Of a stretch of 64,000 bases of DNA, positions 36,231 to 45,602 are shown piece after piece. Below the pieces are notes generated by a model that made no database searches, was not told where the DNA came from, and saw nothing but the letters and a program-made list of their open reading frames with translations. The DNA lies in the NCBI GenBank assembly GCA_964244655.1, contig CAXTJU010000003.1:1-64000 (forward strand), written 5' to 3'. This DNA is from LMUY01 sp964244655 (GTDB taxonomy: Bacteria; Pseudomonadota; Alphaproteobacteria; Acetobacterales; Acetobacteraceae). The stretch's first letter is position 1; each line of letters starts with the position of its first letter. A program made the position numbers and the translations under genes.

Positions 36231-37736
36231 TCAGCGCGCCGGCTTGCCCAGCAGCGCCGTCTGATATGCCCCTGGGTGATCCAGCAGGAACCCGGCGGCG
36301 GTCAGGTCACCGTCGCGCCCCTCGGCGGCCGGGCAATCGTTGCGCAACTCCACGACCTGGGCGGCCGGCAATGGCGCACGGGCGGCGTCGTGCCGGGTCA
36401 GGGCTGCCGCCATCTCCAGTTGCCCGCGCAGCAGAGCGGCCAGTTGAGCGTGCAGCATGTCCTCGCCCAGGCTGGTGCAGACTTGCGGCATCACGCCCAG
36501 GCCCTGGATCGGCCACCCACCCGGCGCCAGCACGCGGCTCCAGGTGATGAACAGCTCACCTCCATCAGGCAGGGGTGAGATGGTCTGCACCAGCCCCTTG
36601 CCTAGGGTGGAGCTGCCGACCACCACGGCGCGGCGATTGTCGGCCAGCGCCGCCGCCATGATTTCGGCAGCGCTGGCGGTGCGACCGTCCACCATCACCA
36701 CGATCGGCCGGCCATGCGCCGCGTCGTCCCCAGTGCCCGCAGGCCATACGCGACTGCTGTCCGGGTTGCGCCCGGCGGTGGTGACGGCAATGCCCTCCGT
36801 CAGCACCTGGTCCACCATCGCCACGGCTTGGCGCAGCAGCCCGCCGCGATTGCCGCGCAGATCGACCACGATGCCGCGGACCCGGTGGCCGGCGAACCCC
36901 GCCTCCAGCGCGGCGGCAAATTGATCATCCGTGTCGCGGCTGAAGCCGACCACGTGGATCAGCACCACATCGTCCAGCCACTCGGCACGCACGGTCTGCG
37001 GCGGCACCAGGGCGCGCTCAATCTCCGCCGCCTGCATCCGGCCGCGGCTGCGCCAGGACAGCTGCACCGTGCTGCCGTCCGGTCCGTTGACCCAGCCCTC
37101 CACGATGGCAGGGGCTTCGGACCGCACCGGCCGGCCGTCCACGGCGAGGATGCGGTCGCCGGGCCGCAGGCCGGCATCATCGGCCGGGCTGCTGGGCTGC
37201 ACTTCGCGCACGACCAAGCCGCCGCGTCCGCGCGCCAGGGTCATGCCGAGCCCGGCCTGACCCATGCGGCGATCCCGGTCGATGTCCGCCGCCGCTGGCG
37301 GCACGTAGCGGGAATAGGGATCGAGGTGATTGAACATCTCGTCAAAGAAAGAGCGAATCACGCCCTGGGTCTCAGCGGTCCGAACCGGGTCCGAGACGGT
37401 GGCAGCTGACGCGGCCATGCCCGCGGCCAGCGCGCCCCAGCTTGCCGCCCTCGCCGCATCCGGGAGGGGGGCGGTGAACACCGTGCGGCCGTCTTGCAAG
37501 AGGCGTATCTCGGTCTCGCGCAGCTCGGTGGTCAGGGCTGGGTCAAGGGCGGTCAGCCCACGCAGGCCCCACACGGTCAGCTGCGGGATTGCGATCGGCT
37601 CCAGCGTACGCGGTGCGATAAAGGCCAGCGCGGTGCTGAATACGGCGGCGGCCGTCGACTCGTTGAACGCCTCGGCCGCCTTGGCCAGCGTCGGCGCGAT
37701 CCACAGCAGCGCTAGGAGGAAGCCCGCCCGGATCAC
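36231..37736 (-). CDS. S41-family C-terminal processing peptidase
   Basis: This 501-residue periplasmic serine protease has an N-terminal signal peptide (MIRAGFLLALLWIAPTLAKA), a PDZ domain at about residues 160-240 (GLVVREVQPSSPADDAGLRPGDRILAVDG), and the S41 catalytic core with the serine in GRTASAAEIM and the lysine in STLGKGLVQ. It resembles CtpA/Prc proteases that trim cell-envelope proteins, but targets are unknown. The GTG start overlaps the rnr stop (GTGA), so it is translated from the topA-rnr message. Confidence 0.88.
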   Translation of the reverse strand: MIRAGFLLALLWIAPTLAKAAEAFNESTAAAVFSTALAFIAPRTLEPIAIPQLTVWGLRGLTALDPALTTELRETEIRLLQDGRTVFTAPLPDAARAASWGALAAGMAASAATVSDPVRTAETQGVIRSFFDEMFNHLDPYSRYVPPAAADIDRDRRMGQAGLGMTLARGRGGLVVREVQPSSPADDAGLRPGDRILAVDGRPVRSEAPAIVEGWVNGPDGSTVQLSWRSRGRMQAAEIERALVPPQTVRAEWLDDVVLIHVVGFSRDTDDQFAAALEAGFAGHRVRGIVVDLRGNRGGLLRQAVAMVDQVLTEGIAVTTAGRNPDSSRVWPAGTGDDAAHGRPIVVMVDGRTASAAEIMAAALADNRRAVVVGSSTLGKGLVQTISPLPDGGELFITWSRVLAPGGWPIQGLGVMPQVCTSLGEDMLHAQLAALLRGQLEMAAALTRHDAARAPLPAAQVVELRNDCPAAEGRDGDLTAAGFLLDHPGAYQTALLGKPAR

Positions 37737-39904
37737 GGGCGGCGCTGTCTCGCAGCCTGCCTGGACATCCCTGCCGCGGATCCGCCAGCCAGGCCAAAAA
37801 TCAACCCGCCGGTGACGGGACTGGCTTCGACCAGCCGCACGTCCAGCAATTGCGCCAGGTGGAACGACATGCGGGTGCGACGGCCGGTCAGGGACTTGGT
37901 TGCCTCGTCATGAGCCCAGAAGTCGTCGGGCAGCGCGGACAGCGGCAGCAGCCCGCTGGCGCCCGTCTCCGACAGAGTGACAAACAACCCGAACCGCGTC
38001 ACCCCGGAAATGCGTCCCGCGAACTCCGCACCCGTCTTGTCCGCCATGTAGGCGGCCAGGTAGCGGTCGATCGCATCGCGCTCGGCAAGGGCAGCGCGGC
38101 GCTCAGTGGCGGTGATGTGCTCGGCGGTGTCTTCGAACTTGGCCGACTCCGCTTCCGTCAGCCCATCCGGCCCGGCGCCAAGGCCACGGATCAGCGCGCG
38201 ATGCACGCACAAATCGGCGTAGCGGCGGATCGGGCTGGTGAAATGCGCGTAGCGGGGCAGGGAGAGCCCGAAATGGCCGATGTTATCCGGCGAATACTGC
38301 GCCTGGCTCTGCGAGCGCAGCATCACCTCGTTCACCAGCGGGGCGGCGTCCGTGCCGGCCACCTGCTTGAGCACCCCGTCGAGGTCGCGCGGCGTCACCT
38401 GGCCCTGTGGCGGCAGGGCCACGCTCATGCCGTGCAGGAAGCTGCGCAGCGCCTCCATCTTCTCGTCCGAAGGCGGTGCATGGACGCGATACATGCAGGA
38501 AAGCTTGAGCTTTTCCAACGCCTCGGCGGCGGCCACGTTGGCCAGCACCATGAACTCCTCGATCAACCGGTGGCTGTCGAGCCGGGGTCGGGGGACTATG
38601 GCAGCCACCTTGCCGTCCGCATCCAGGGAGACTTTCCGCTCCGGCAGATCCAGGTCCAGCGTGCCGCGCGCCTGGCGGGCCGCGAGCAGGGCTTGGAACG
38701 CGGCATACAGCGCGGGCAGCGGCAGTCCGAGATCGTCGCCGCGGTCCTGCGCCTCTTGCACTTGCTCATACGTCAGCCGGGCAACTGAACGCATCAGGCC
38801 GCGGCCGAACCGGTGCGCCGTCTTGCGCCCCGATGCATCCACCCGCATCTCGACGAACAAGCAGCCACGCTCCTCGTCCGGGCGCAGGCTGCACCAGCCA
38901 TTGGACAGCGCCTCCGGCAGCATCGGCACCACGCGGTCCGGAAAGTACACGCTGTTGCCCCGCTCCCATGCGCTGCGGTCGAGCGGGGAGCCTGGCGGCA
39001 CGTAATGCGCCACATCGGCAATGGCCACGACCAGACGGTGGCCGTTCCCGTCCGCCTCGGCCCACACGGCGTCGTCGAAGTCGCGCGCATCCTCGCCGTC
39101 GATGGTCACCAGCGGCAGGCTGCGCAAGTCCTCCCGCGCGCCGAGCGGCACCGCCTCGGCGGCCTCGGCCTGCTCGACAGCGCCGGGCGGGAACTCGGTC
39201 GGGATGTCGTGGGTGTAGATGCAGACCAGGCTGACGGAGCGGGCATCGCCCATGTTGCCCAACCGCTCCATCACCCGGGCGGATTTCAGGCCGTAGCTGC
39301 GGCTCGGCAACGGCACGCCGAGCACGATCTCGCCTTCCGCCGCGTCCCCGGTGTCGCCGGGCGCCACCTGCCAATCGGCCTTTTGCCGCCGGTCGGTCGG
39401 CTGAATGCGGCCGCCAGATGCCAGGGCATGAAACACGCCCAACACCCGGCCCGGCGCGTCGGTCAGCCGCTTGAGCGTGCGGCCCTCGAACTTGTTGCCG
39501 CCGATGGGGCGCAGCCGGGCCAGCACGCGCTCGCCGGGGGCCAGGGCCGGCTGGCCGCTTGCTTCCGGCTGCATCAGCACCAATGGGGGCGGTCCATCGC
39601 CCTCCCATTCGACCGGGCGCGCGATCGGGTCGCCGTCCGGGTCGGTGCCGGTCACCTGCACGATGGTTGCGTCTGGCAGGCGGCCCGGCGGGGTGAAGCG
39701 GCGGTGCCCGGCGGGCGCGATCTTGCCCTCGCCAGCCAGGTCCTTCAGCAAGCCGCGCAACGCCACCCGGTGCTGCGGCCCCAGTCGGAACGCACGCTCG
39801 ATCTCACGCTTGCCGACCCGGCCGGACGCGCCGCGGATGAACTCGCGCACCGCCTCGCGGGAGGGCAGGAGGGAAGGGTCGCCATCCTTGCGCAGGCGTG
39901 CCAC
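37733..39904 (-). CDS. rnr: ribonuclease R
   Basis: RNase R is a processive 3'-5' exoribonuclease that degrades structured RNA. The 723-residue protein has an N-terminal helix-turn-helix part, cold-shock domains, the RNB catalytic domain with the metal-binding aspartates in TIDGEDARDFDDAVWAE, and a C-terminal S1 domain (EFAGRISGVTRFGLFVTLSETGASGLLP). It begins with GTG directly after the topA stop with no spacer. The lysine-rich tail common in gammaproteobacteria is nearly absent. Confidence 0.95.
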   Translation of the reverse strand: MARLRKDGDPSLLPSREAVREFIRGASGRVGKREIERAFRLGPQHRVALRGLLKDLAGEGKIAPAGHRRFTPPGRLPDATIVQVTGTDPDGDPIARPVEWEGDGPPPLVLMQPEASGQPALAPGERVLARLRPIGGNKFEGRTLKRLTDAPGRVLGVFHALASGGRIQPTDRRQKADWQVAPGDTGDAAEGEIVLGVPLPSRSYGLKSARVMERLGNMGDARSVSLVCIYTHDIPTEFPPGAVEQAEAAEAVPLGAREDLRSLPLVTIDGEDARDFDDAVWAEADGNGHRLVVAIADVAHYVPPGSPLDRSAWERGNSVYFPDRVVPMLPEALSNGWCSLRPDEERGCLFVEMRVDASGRKTAHRFGRGLMRSVARLTYEQVQEAQDRGDDLGLPLPALYAAFQALLAARQARGTLDLDLPERKVSLDADGKVAAIVPRPRLDSHRLIEEFMVLANVAAAEALEKLKLSCMYRVHAPPSDEKMEALRSFLHGMSVALPPQGQVTPRDLDGVLKQVAGTDAAPLVNEVMLRSQSQAQYSPDNIGHFGLSLPRYAHFTSPIRRYADLCVHRALIRGLGAGPDGLTEAESAKFEDTAEHITATERRAALAERDAIDRYLAAYMADKTGAEFAGRISGVTRFGLFVTLSETGASGLLPLSALPDDFWAHDEATKSLTGRRTRMSFHLAQLLDVRLVEASPVTGGLIFGLAGGSAAGMSRQAARQRRP

Positions 39905-42571
39905 CTAACCCGTCCTGCGCGCTTTCGCGCCAGCCTTGGCAACAACCTTCTTGGCAACAGCCTTCTTGGCGGCAGGCTTGGCTTTCGGCTTGGTGGGCCT
40001 GGCAGCGGGCTCGGCCGCGGCTTTCGAAGCCGCCCTCTTGGCAGCCGGCTTCTTGGCGCCGGGCTTGGCCTTCAGCGGCTTGCCCTTTTCGGCCAGCAAC
40101 GCCACCGCGGCCTCAAGCGTCAGCTCCTCCATCCCCACGTCCCGAGGCAGGTTGGCCACCACGTTGCCGCCCTGCACGTATGGCCCGAACCGGCCCTTCT
40201 TGATGATCAGCGCCTCGCCCGTGGCCGGGTGCGCGCCCAACTGGCGCATGGATTCCAACTTCTTTTGCAGCGCGTCCACGGCGCGGTTCAGCCCGATGGA
40301 CAGCACGTCGTCATCCTTGTCGAGCGAGGCGAACACGGCACCCATCTTCACGTATGGGCCGAACCGGCCGATGCCCGCCTCCATCAACTCCCCCGTCACC
40401 GGATGCGCGCCGACCGCGCGGGGCAGGGACAGCAGGCCGAGCGCCTGCTCCAGGTTGATGGTATTGCCCTCCATCCCCTTGGGCAGCGAGGTGCGGCGGG
40501 CTTTGGCCTTCTTGTTCTCCGGATCGGGTGTGCCCTGCTGCACGTACACGCCGTAGGGGCCGCGGCGGACGGTGATGTCCTCGCCAGTTTCGGGATGGTG
40601 GCCCAACTCGCGCATCCCCTCCTTCAGGGTCTCGCCCTCGTCGCCGCCGTCAATCGCCAAGCGGCGTGTGTACTGGCATGCGGGATAGTTGGAGCAGCCG
40701 ATGAACGAGCCGTGCCGTCCCAGCTTCAGCCCCAGTCGCCCGGTATGGCACACGGCGCAAACCCGCGGGTCGGTGCCGTCCTCGCGCACCGGGAAGAAAT
40801 GCTCGCCAAGGTCGTGGTCCAGCGCGTCGATCACGTCGGAGATCTTCAGCTCGCGCGTCTGCTCCACCGCGTGGGAGAAATCGCGCCAAAACTTTTCCAT
40901 CACCGCGCGCCAATCCGCCCGGCCGTCCGAGATGTCGTCCAGCTGCTCTTCAAGACCGGCGGTGAACCCAGTGTCCACGTAGCGCTGGAAGAACGAAGTG
41001 AGGAATGCCGTCACCAGCCGCCCGCGGTCCTCTGGCACCAGCCGCCGGCTGTCCATGCGGACGTAGTTGCGGTTGCGCAGCACCTCCAGGATGGAGGCAT
41101 AGGTGGAGGGGCGGCCAATGCTCAGCTCCTCCATGCGCTTGACCAGGCTGGCCTCCGAAAAGCGCGGCGGCGGCTGGGTGAAGTGCTGGTCGGCGGCCAC
41201 CTTGTCGCGCCGCAGCGGGTCGCGCTCCTGCATCGGCGGCAGCATGCGGCTGTCGTCGCGGCTGTCGCCCTCCGGCGCATCGTCCGTGGCTTCGCGGTAA
41301 AGCTTGAGGAAGCCGTCGAACGCCACGATGGAGCCATTGGCGCGCAAATGCGTGCCACTGTCGGCGATATCGACCGCCACTTGGTCCAGCTCAGCCGACT
41401 GCATCTGGCTGGCGACGGCGCGCTTCCAGATCAGCTCATAGACCCGGCGCTGCTCGTCGTTGAGGTATCGCCCCATCGCGTCCGGCGTGCGGGCCACGTC
41501 AGTGGGGCGGATGGCCTCATGGGCCTCTTGGGCGTTCTTGGCCTTGGTGCTGTACTCCCGCGGCGCGCCAGGCACGTAGTCACGGCCATAAGCCTCCCCC
41601 ACGTGGTTGCGAATCGCCATGATGGCCTCCTTGGCCATCTGCACGCCATCGGTGCGCATGTAGGAGATCAACCCCACTGTCTCGCCGCCGATGTCGACGC
41701 CCTCGTACAGCTGCTGCGCCACCCGCATCGCTGCCTGCGCGCCCAGGCCCAACTTGCGGCTCGCATCCATCTGGAAGGAGGACGTGGTGAACGGCGGCTG
41801 CGGGTTGCGCTTGACCCGGCGGCGCTCGACGGAGGCGACGGAGAACGTGCCCGCTTCCACCGCCGCTTTCGCCGCCGCGGCCTTAGCGGCATCGTTGATG
41901 TCGAACTGGTCGAGCTTGCGGCCGTCCAGGTGGGTCAGCCGCGCGGTGAACGGCGCGCCGGAAGGCGTGGTGAAATGCGCCTCCACCGTCCAGTACTCGC
42001 GCGGCTTGAACGCCTCGATCTCGGCTTCCCGCTCGCACACCAGCCGCAGCGCCACCGACTGCACCCGGCCGGCGGACTTGCTGCCGGGCAGCTTGCGCCA
42101 CAGCACGGGCGAGAGGGTGAAGCCCACCAGGTAGTCCAGCGCGCGCCGGGCGAGATAGGCCTCGATCAGCGGCTGGTCCAGGGCGCGGGGATGCGCCATG
42201 GCGTATTGCACGGCGGTCTTGGTGATCTCGTTGAAGGTGATGCGCTGCACCTCGACGCCCTTGAGCGCCTTCTTGTCTTCCAGCATGGCGCGCACGTGCC
42301 AGGAGATCGCCTCGCCCTCGCGGTCCGGGTCGGTGGCCAGCCAAAGCCGGTCCGCCCCCTTCAGCGCGCGGACGATGGCGGTGATCTGGCGGTTACCGCG
42401 TTCGTCGGCTTCCCAGTCCATGGCGAAGCCTTCTTCCGGCCGCACCGATCCGTCCTTTGGCGGCAAGTCCCGCACATGGCCGAAGCTCGCGAGCACGGTG
42501 AAGCGGTCGCCGAGGTACTTGTTGATCGTCTTGGCCTTGGCAGGCGATTCGACGACGACGACGTCGGTCAT
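39905..42571 (-). CDS. topA: DNA topoisomerase I
   Basis: TopA relaxes negative supercoils by single-strand cleavage. The 888-residue protein has an N-terminal Toprim domain (VVVESPAKAKTINKYLG, then TDPDREGEAISWH), the catalytic tyrosine in GLISYMRTDG, one C4 zinc ribbon (CAVCHTGRLGLKLGRHGSFIGC region), then several GxFGPYVxxG topo C-repeats, and a Lys/Ala-rich tail of about 60 residues. ATG 42571 follows AAGGA. It lies between dprA and rnr, the usual order in this class. Confidence 0.96.
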   Translation of the reverse strand: MTDVVVVESPAKAKTINKYLGDRFTVLASFGHVRDLPPKDGSVRPEEGFAMDWEADERGNRQITAIVRALKGADRLWLATDPDREGEAISWHVRAMLEDKKALKGVEVQRITFNEITKTAVQYAMAHPRALDQPLIEAYLARRALDYLVGFTLSPVLWRKLPGSKSAGRVQSVALRLVCEREAEIEAFKPREYWTVEAHFTTPSGAPFTARLTHLDGRKLDQFDINDAAKAAAAKAAVEAGTFSVASVERRRVKRNPQPPFTTSSFQMDASRKLGLGAQAAMRVAQQLYEGVDIGGETVGLISYMRTDGVQMAKEAIMAIRNHVGEAYGRDYVPGAPREYSTKAKNAQEAHEAIRPTDVARTPDAMGRYLNDEQRRVYELIWKRAVASQMQSAELDQVAVDIADSGTHLRANGSIVAFDGFLKLYREATDDAPEGDSRDDSRMLPPMQERDPLRRDKVAADQHFTQPPPRFSEASLVKRMEELSIGRPSTYASILEVLRNRNYVRMDSRRLVPEDRGRLVTAFLTSFFQRYVDTGFTAGLEEQLDDISDGRADWRAVMEKFWRDFSHAVEQTRELKISDVIDALDHDLGEHFFPVREDGTDPRVCAVCHTGRLGLKLGRHGSFIGCSNYPACQYTRRLAIDGGDEGETLKEGMRELGHHPETGEDITVRRGPYGVYVQQGTPDPENKKAKARRTSLPKGMEGNTINLEQALGLLSLPRAVGAHPVTGELMEAGIGRFGPYVKMGAVFASLDKDDDVLSIGLNRAVDALQKKLESMRQLGAHPATGEALIIKKGRFGPYVQGGNVVANLPRDVGMEELTLEAAVALLAEKGKPLKAKPGAKKPAAKRAASKAAAEPAARPTKPKAKPAAKKAVAKKVVAKAGAKARRTG

Positions 42572-42583
42572 GAGATCCTTAGG

Positions 42584-43690
42584 TCAGGCGAGGAGCGCCA
42601 CGCGATGGCCCGGCAGGGTTTCCACCAACCCGTCCAGTTCCAGCACAAGCAGCACGGCCATCACGGTGGAAGCCGAGAACTGGCAGCGCCGTATCAGATC
42701 GTCAACGGGCGCTGGGTCAGCGCCGAGCAGGGCAAGCACCGCCGCACGGGCTTTGACGCCATCCCCTGGCGCTTCAGCAGGCCATGCCGCGGCGGGTTCC
42801 GACAACCCGGGCAACGCCACCTGCGCCGGGGCAGGCCAGGGCGGCAGCGCTTCCAGCACGTCGGACGCCTGGCCCACCAGGGCAGCCCCTTGCCGAATCA
42901 AGTCGTTGGAGCCGTGGCAGCGCGGATCGAGCGGCGAACCCGGCACGGCCATCACCATCCGGTGCGCGTCCAGCGCCTGCTGCGCCGTGATGAGGCTGCC
43001 GGAGTGCCGTGCTGCCTCCACCACCACCAGCCCAAGCGACAGCCCGGCGATGATGCGGTTGCGCCTGGGGAAATGCCGGCTCTGCGGCGCAGTGCCCAGC
43101 GGCGCCTCCGCCACTACGGCGCCCCCAGCGGCGATGCGCGCCTGCAACGCCGTGTTCTCCGGTGGGTAGGGCATGTCCAGCCCACCGGCGATTGCCGCGG
43201 CAGTGTGGCCTGTGTGCAACGCTCCTGTATGTGCGGCCGTGTCGATCCCGCGCGCCAGTCCGGACACCACCAGCACGCCGCGGGAGGCAAGGTCAGCCGC
43301 CAGTGCTTCGGCCATGCGCCGGCCATTGGCCGACGCATTGCGCGCGCCGACCAAGCCCACGGCGCGGCCGTGCAGCAGCCTTACGTCTCCCAGCACGCCG
43401 AGCGCCGGCGGCGCATCCTCCAGCAAGGCCAGCAGTTCGGGGTAGTCCGGCTCGCCCAGCACCAGCATCCGCCCGCCGAGCCGGTGCAACTGGGCCAGCT
43501 CGGCCTCCACGGCCTTGAGGCTGGCAACCGAGGTGGGCACGGCCCGCCCGCCGGCCCGCGCCAGGTCGGGCAGGGCCTGTATGGCATCCTCGGCGTCAGG
43601 AAAGCGGGCGAGCAGGCGGCGGTAGGTGAGTGGGCCGATGCCGGACGTGCGCGCCAGCCGAACGCGTGCGAGGTGCTCCTGCGGCGTCAC
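42584..43690 (-). CDS. dprA: DNA-processing protein DprA
   Basis: DprA loads RecA on incoming single-stranded DNA during natural transformation. The 368-residue protein has the Rossmann-like core with VGLVGARNASANGRRMAEALA, SGLARGIDTAAH and FPRRNRIIAGLS, and a C-terminal winged-helix DML1-type segment. The GTG at 43690 overlaps the plsY stop (GTGA) and gives the normal N-terminus; the frame is open another 192 bases upstream. comEC, the DNA-uptake channel, is about 4.5 kb away, so two transformation genes are present. Confidence 0.92.
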   Translation of the reverse strand: MTPQEHLARVRLARTSGIGPLTYRRLLARFPDAEDAIQALPDLARAGGRAVPTSVASLKAVEAELAQLHRLGGRMLVLGEPDYPELLALLEDAPPALGVLGDVRLLHGRAVGLVGARNASANGRRMAEALAADLASRGVLVVSGLARGIDTAAHTGALHTGHTAAAIAGGLDMPYPPENTALQARIAAGGAVVAEAPLGTAPQSRHFPRRNRIIAGLSLGLVVVEAARHSGSLITAQQALDAHRMVMAVPGSPLDPRCHGSNDLIRQGAALVGQASDVLEALPPWPAPAQVALPGLSEPAAAWPAEAPGDGVKARAAVLALLGADPAPVDDLIRRCQFSASTVMAVLLVLELDGLVETLPGHRVALLA

Positions 43691-44235
43691 CGGCCGATCC
43701 GCGGCTCGGTGCCGGCGTGCAGCCGGGCGATGTTGGCGCGGTGCCGCCAAGCGATCCAGGCGGCGATGAGGAGGACCGGCCAAGGGTAAGGGCGCAGTAG
43801 CAACGCGCCGAGCGGGGCGCAGGCGAGGGCAGCGAGGGCAGCGAGCGACGAGATGCGGGCCGCCCCTGCCACGGCGAGCCATACCGCCGAGACCGCCAGC
43901 CCGAGCGGCCAGGCGATGCCGTAGAGCGCGCCCAGCCCGGTCGCCACCCCTTTGCCGCCACGCCCCCGCAGCCAGGGCGTGAGCGTATGCCCCAGCACCG
44001 CCGCCAGCCCCGCCCAGGCAGCCGACCCGCCTAGTTGCCGCGCCAACAGCACGGCGGCCGTTCCCTTCAGCCCGTCCAGCAGCAGGGTGGCGGCGGCCAG
44101 GTCCCGGCGGCCAGTGCGAAGCACGTTGGTGGCGCCGATGTTGCCGGAGCCAATGGCGCGGATGTCCCCCAGCCCGGCCATGCGGGTGAGCAGCAGGCCG
44201 AACGGGACAGAGCCGAGGAGGAAGGCAAGGATCAT
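43687..44235 (-). CDS. plsY: glycerol-3-phosphate acyltransferase PlsY
   Basis: PlsY transfers the acyl group from acyl-phosphate (made by PlsX) to glycerol-3-phosphate in the inner membrane. The 182-residue protein has about five helices and the conserved motifs LLGSVPFGLLL, GSGNIGATNVLR, and LRGRGGKGVATGLG. ATG 44235 is preferred; a TTG at 44250 and a GTG at 44241 are in frame, and no strong ribosome-binding site decides. It overlaps dprA by 4 nt. Confidence 0.93.
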   Translation of the reverse strand: MILAFLLGSVPFGLLLTRMAGLGDIRAIGSGNIGATNVLRTGRRDLAAATLLLDGLKGTAAVLLARQLGGSAAWAGLAAVLGHTLTPWLRGRGGKGVATGLGALYGIAWPLGLAVSAVWLAVAGAARISSLAALAALACAPLGALLLRPYPWPVLLIAAWIAWRHRANIARLHAGTEPRIGR

Positions 44236-44320
44236 CGTCACTGACAGCAATTCAGGCAGACCCGGCCTGCTTCCGCAACAAACAAGGGGAAGACATCGAA
44301 GCTCGTTCCGCTATGGTCGA

Positions 44321-45595
44321 TCAACCAAACACCCGCCGCCCTGCCTTCCACGTCCCGACGACCCACCCCTCCAGCGCTCTGCCGTCAAATGGCGTGTTGC
44401 GCGCCTTGCCCGGCAGTGACCCAGCCTCCACCCGCCACGCCCGCTCTGGCTCGAACAGGCAGAGGTCGGCCGGCGCGCCGCGGGCCAGCCGCCCCGCCGG
44501 GCTGCCCAGCAGGGCGGCCGGCCGCGCCGTCAGCAGCCCGATCGCAGCCATCAGCGGCAGCCCGGCGTTATGAACCTGCGCCAGCGTCACCGCCAGCAGC
44601 GTCGCCAGCCCCGCGCCGCCGGCGGACGCCTGGGCGAAGGGGAAGCGCTTGTCGTCCGCGTCGCGCGGCTGATGATCGGAGGCAACCGCATCGATGGTGC
44701 CGTCCCGCAGCGCCGCCGCCACGGCCATGCGGTCGGCCTCCGGGCGCAGCGGCGGGGACAGCTTGGCATAAGTGCGGAAGTCACCGATCGCCGTCTCATT
44801 CAGGTCGAAATAGGGTGGCGCGGTGTCGCAGGTTACGCTGAGGCCCTCGTCCTTGGCACGGCGGATCAGCGCCAGGGCGCGCGCGGTGGACACGTGGGCG
44901 AAGTGCACCGCACCGCCGGTCAACCGGGCCAGGCTGATGTCCCGCGCCACCAGGATTTCCTCTGCCGCCGCGGGAATGCCTGGCAGGCCGAGCCGGGTTG
45001 CCAGCTCGCCCTCGGTTGCCGCACCGCCTTCCGCCAGTACCGGGTCTTCCGGGTGTTGGATGATGCGGTAGCCGAAGCCATGCGCGTAGGACAAGGCGCG
45101 CCGCATCAGCCGTGCGTTGCCGATGGCGCGCTGCCCGTCCGTGAACCCCACCGCGCCCGCCTCGCCCAGCAGCCCGATCTCCGCCAGCTCCTCGCCACGG
45201 CAGCCACGGGTGACGGCGCCATAAGGCAGGATGGTGAGGCTGCCAGTCTCCTCGCCGCGAGCGCGCAACAGGCGGACGAGCGCCGGGTCGTCGATGGCGG
45301 GCCGGCTGTCGGGCAGCGCGGCCAGGGTGGTGATGCCGCCGGCCGCGGCGGCAATGGCTGCGGAGGCTATGGTTTCGCGGTACTCGAAGCCGGGTTCGCC
45401 GAGGGCGGCGCGCATATCGACCAGGCCGGGGCAGAGCACGGCGCCGCCGCCGTCGATGACCGTGGCACCGTCGGGGCGGCCGAGGGCGGGGCCGAGATCG
45501 GCGATGCAGCCGCCGCGGACGAGCAAGGCCCCCTCGGTGTCGAGGTTCGCAGCCGGGTCCAGCAGGCGGACGTTAGTGAGGAGGGTGTCGGTCAT
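44321..45595 (-). CDS. dihydroorotase-like protein PyrC' lacking zinc ligands
   Basis: This 424-residue amidohydrolase-fold protein is of the multifunctional-complex dihydroorotase type. The metal signature DxHxHxR reads DMRAALG, and the later HH pair (TPHHL) reads APPYF, so at least three ligand histidines are missing; the IQHPED and SDHQP segments remain. It overlaps or abuts pyrB, matching the pyrB-pyrC' arrangement in which the inactive dihydroorotase homologue supports aspartate transcarbamoylase. An active PyrC should be encoded elsewhere. An ATG at 45610, overlapping pyrB by 8 nt, is an alternative start. Confidence 0.88.
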   Translation of the reverse strand: MTDTLLTNVRLLDPAANLDTEGALLVRGGCIADLGPALGRPDGATVIDGGGAVLCPGLVDMRAALGEPGFEYRETIASAAIAAAAGGITTLAALPDSRPAIDDPALVRLLRARGEETGSLTILPYGAVTRGCRGEELAEIGLLGEAGAVGFTDGQRAIGNARLMRRALSYAHGFGYRIIQHPEDPVLAEGGAATEGELATRLGLPGIPAAAEEILVARDISLARLTGGAVHFAHVSTARALALIRRAKDEGLSVTCDTAPPYFDLNETAIGDFRTYAKLSPPLRPEADRMAVAAALRDGTIDAVASDHQPRDADDKRFPFAQASAGGAGLATLLAVTLAQVHNAGLPLMAAIGLLTARPAALLGSPAGRLARGAPADLCLFEPERAWRVEAGSLPGKARNTPFDGRALEGWVVGTWKAGRRVFG

Positions 45596-45602
45596 GGGCG
45601 CG

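Noticed and set aside
38813..43789. A 1,658-codon open frame on the + strand opposite rnr, topA and dprA
   Set aside because: It is antisense to three well-supported genes, is rich in His, Arg and Gln with no domain, and is the expected shadow of codon-position GC bias.
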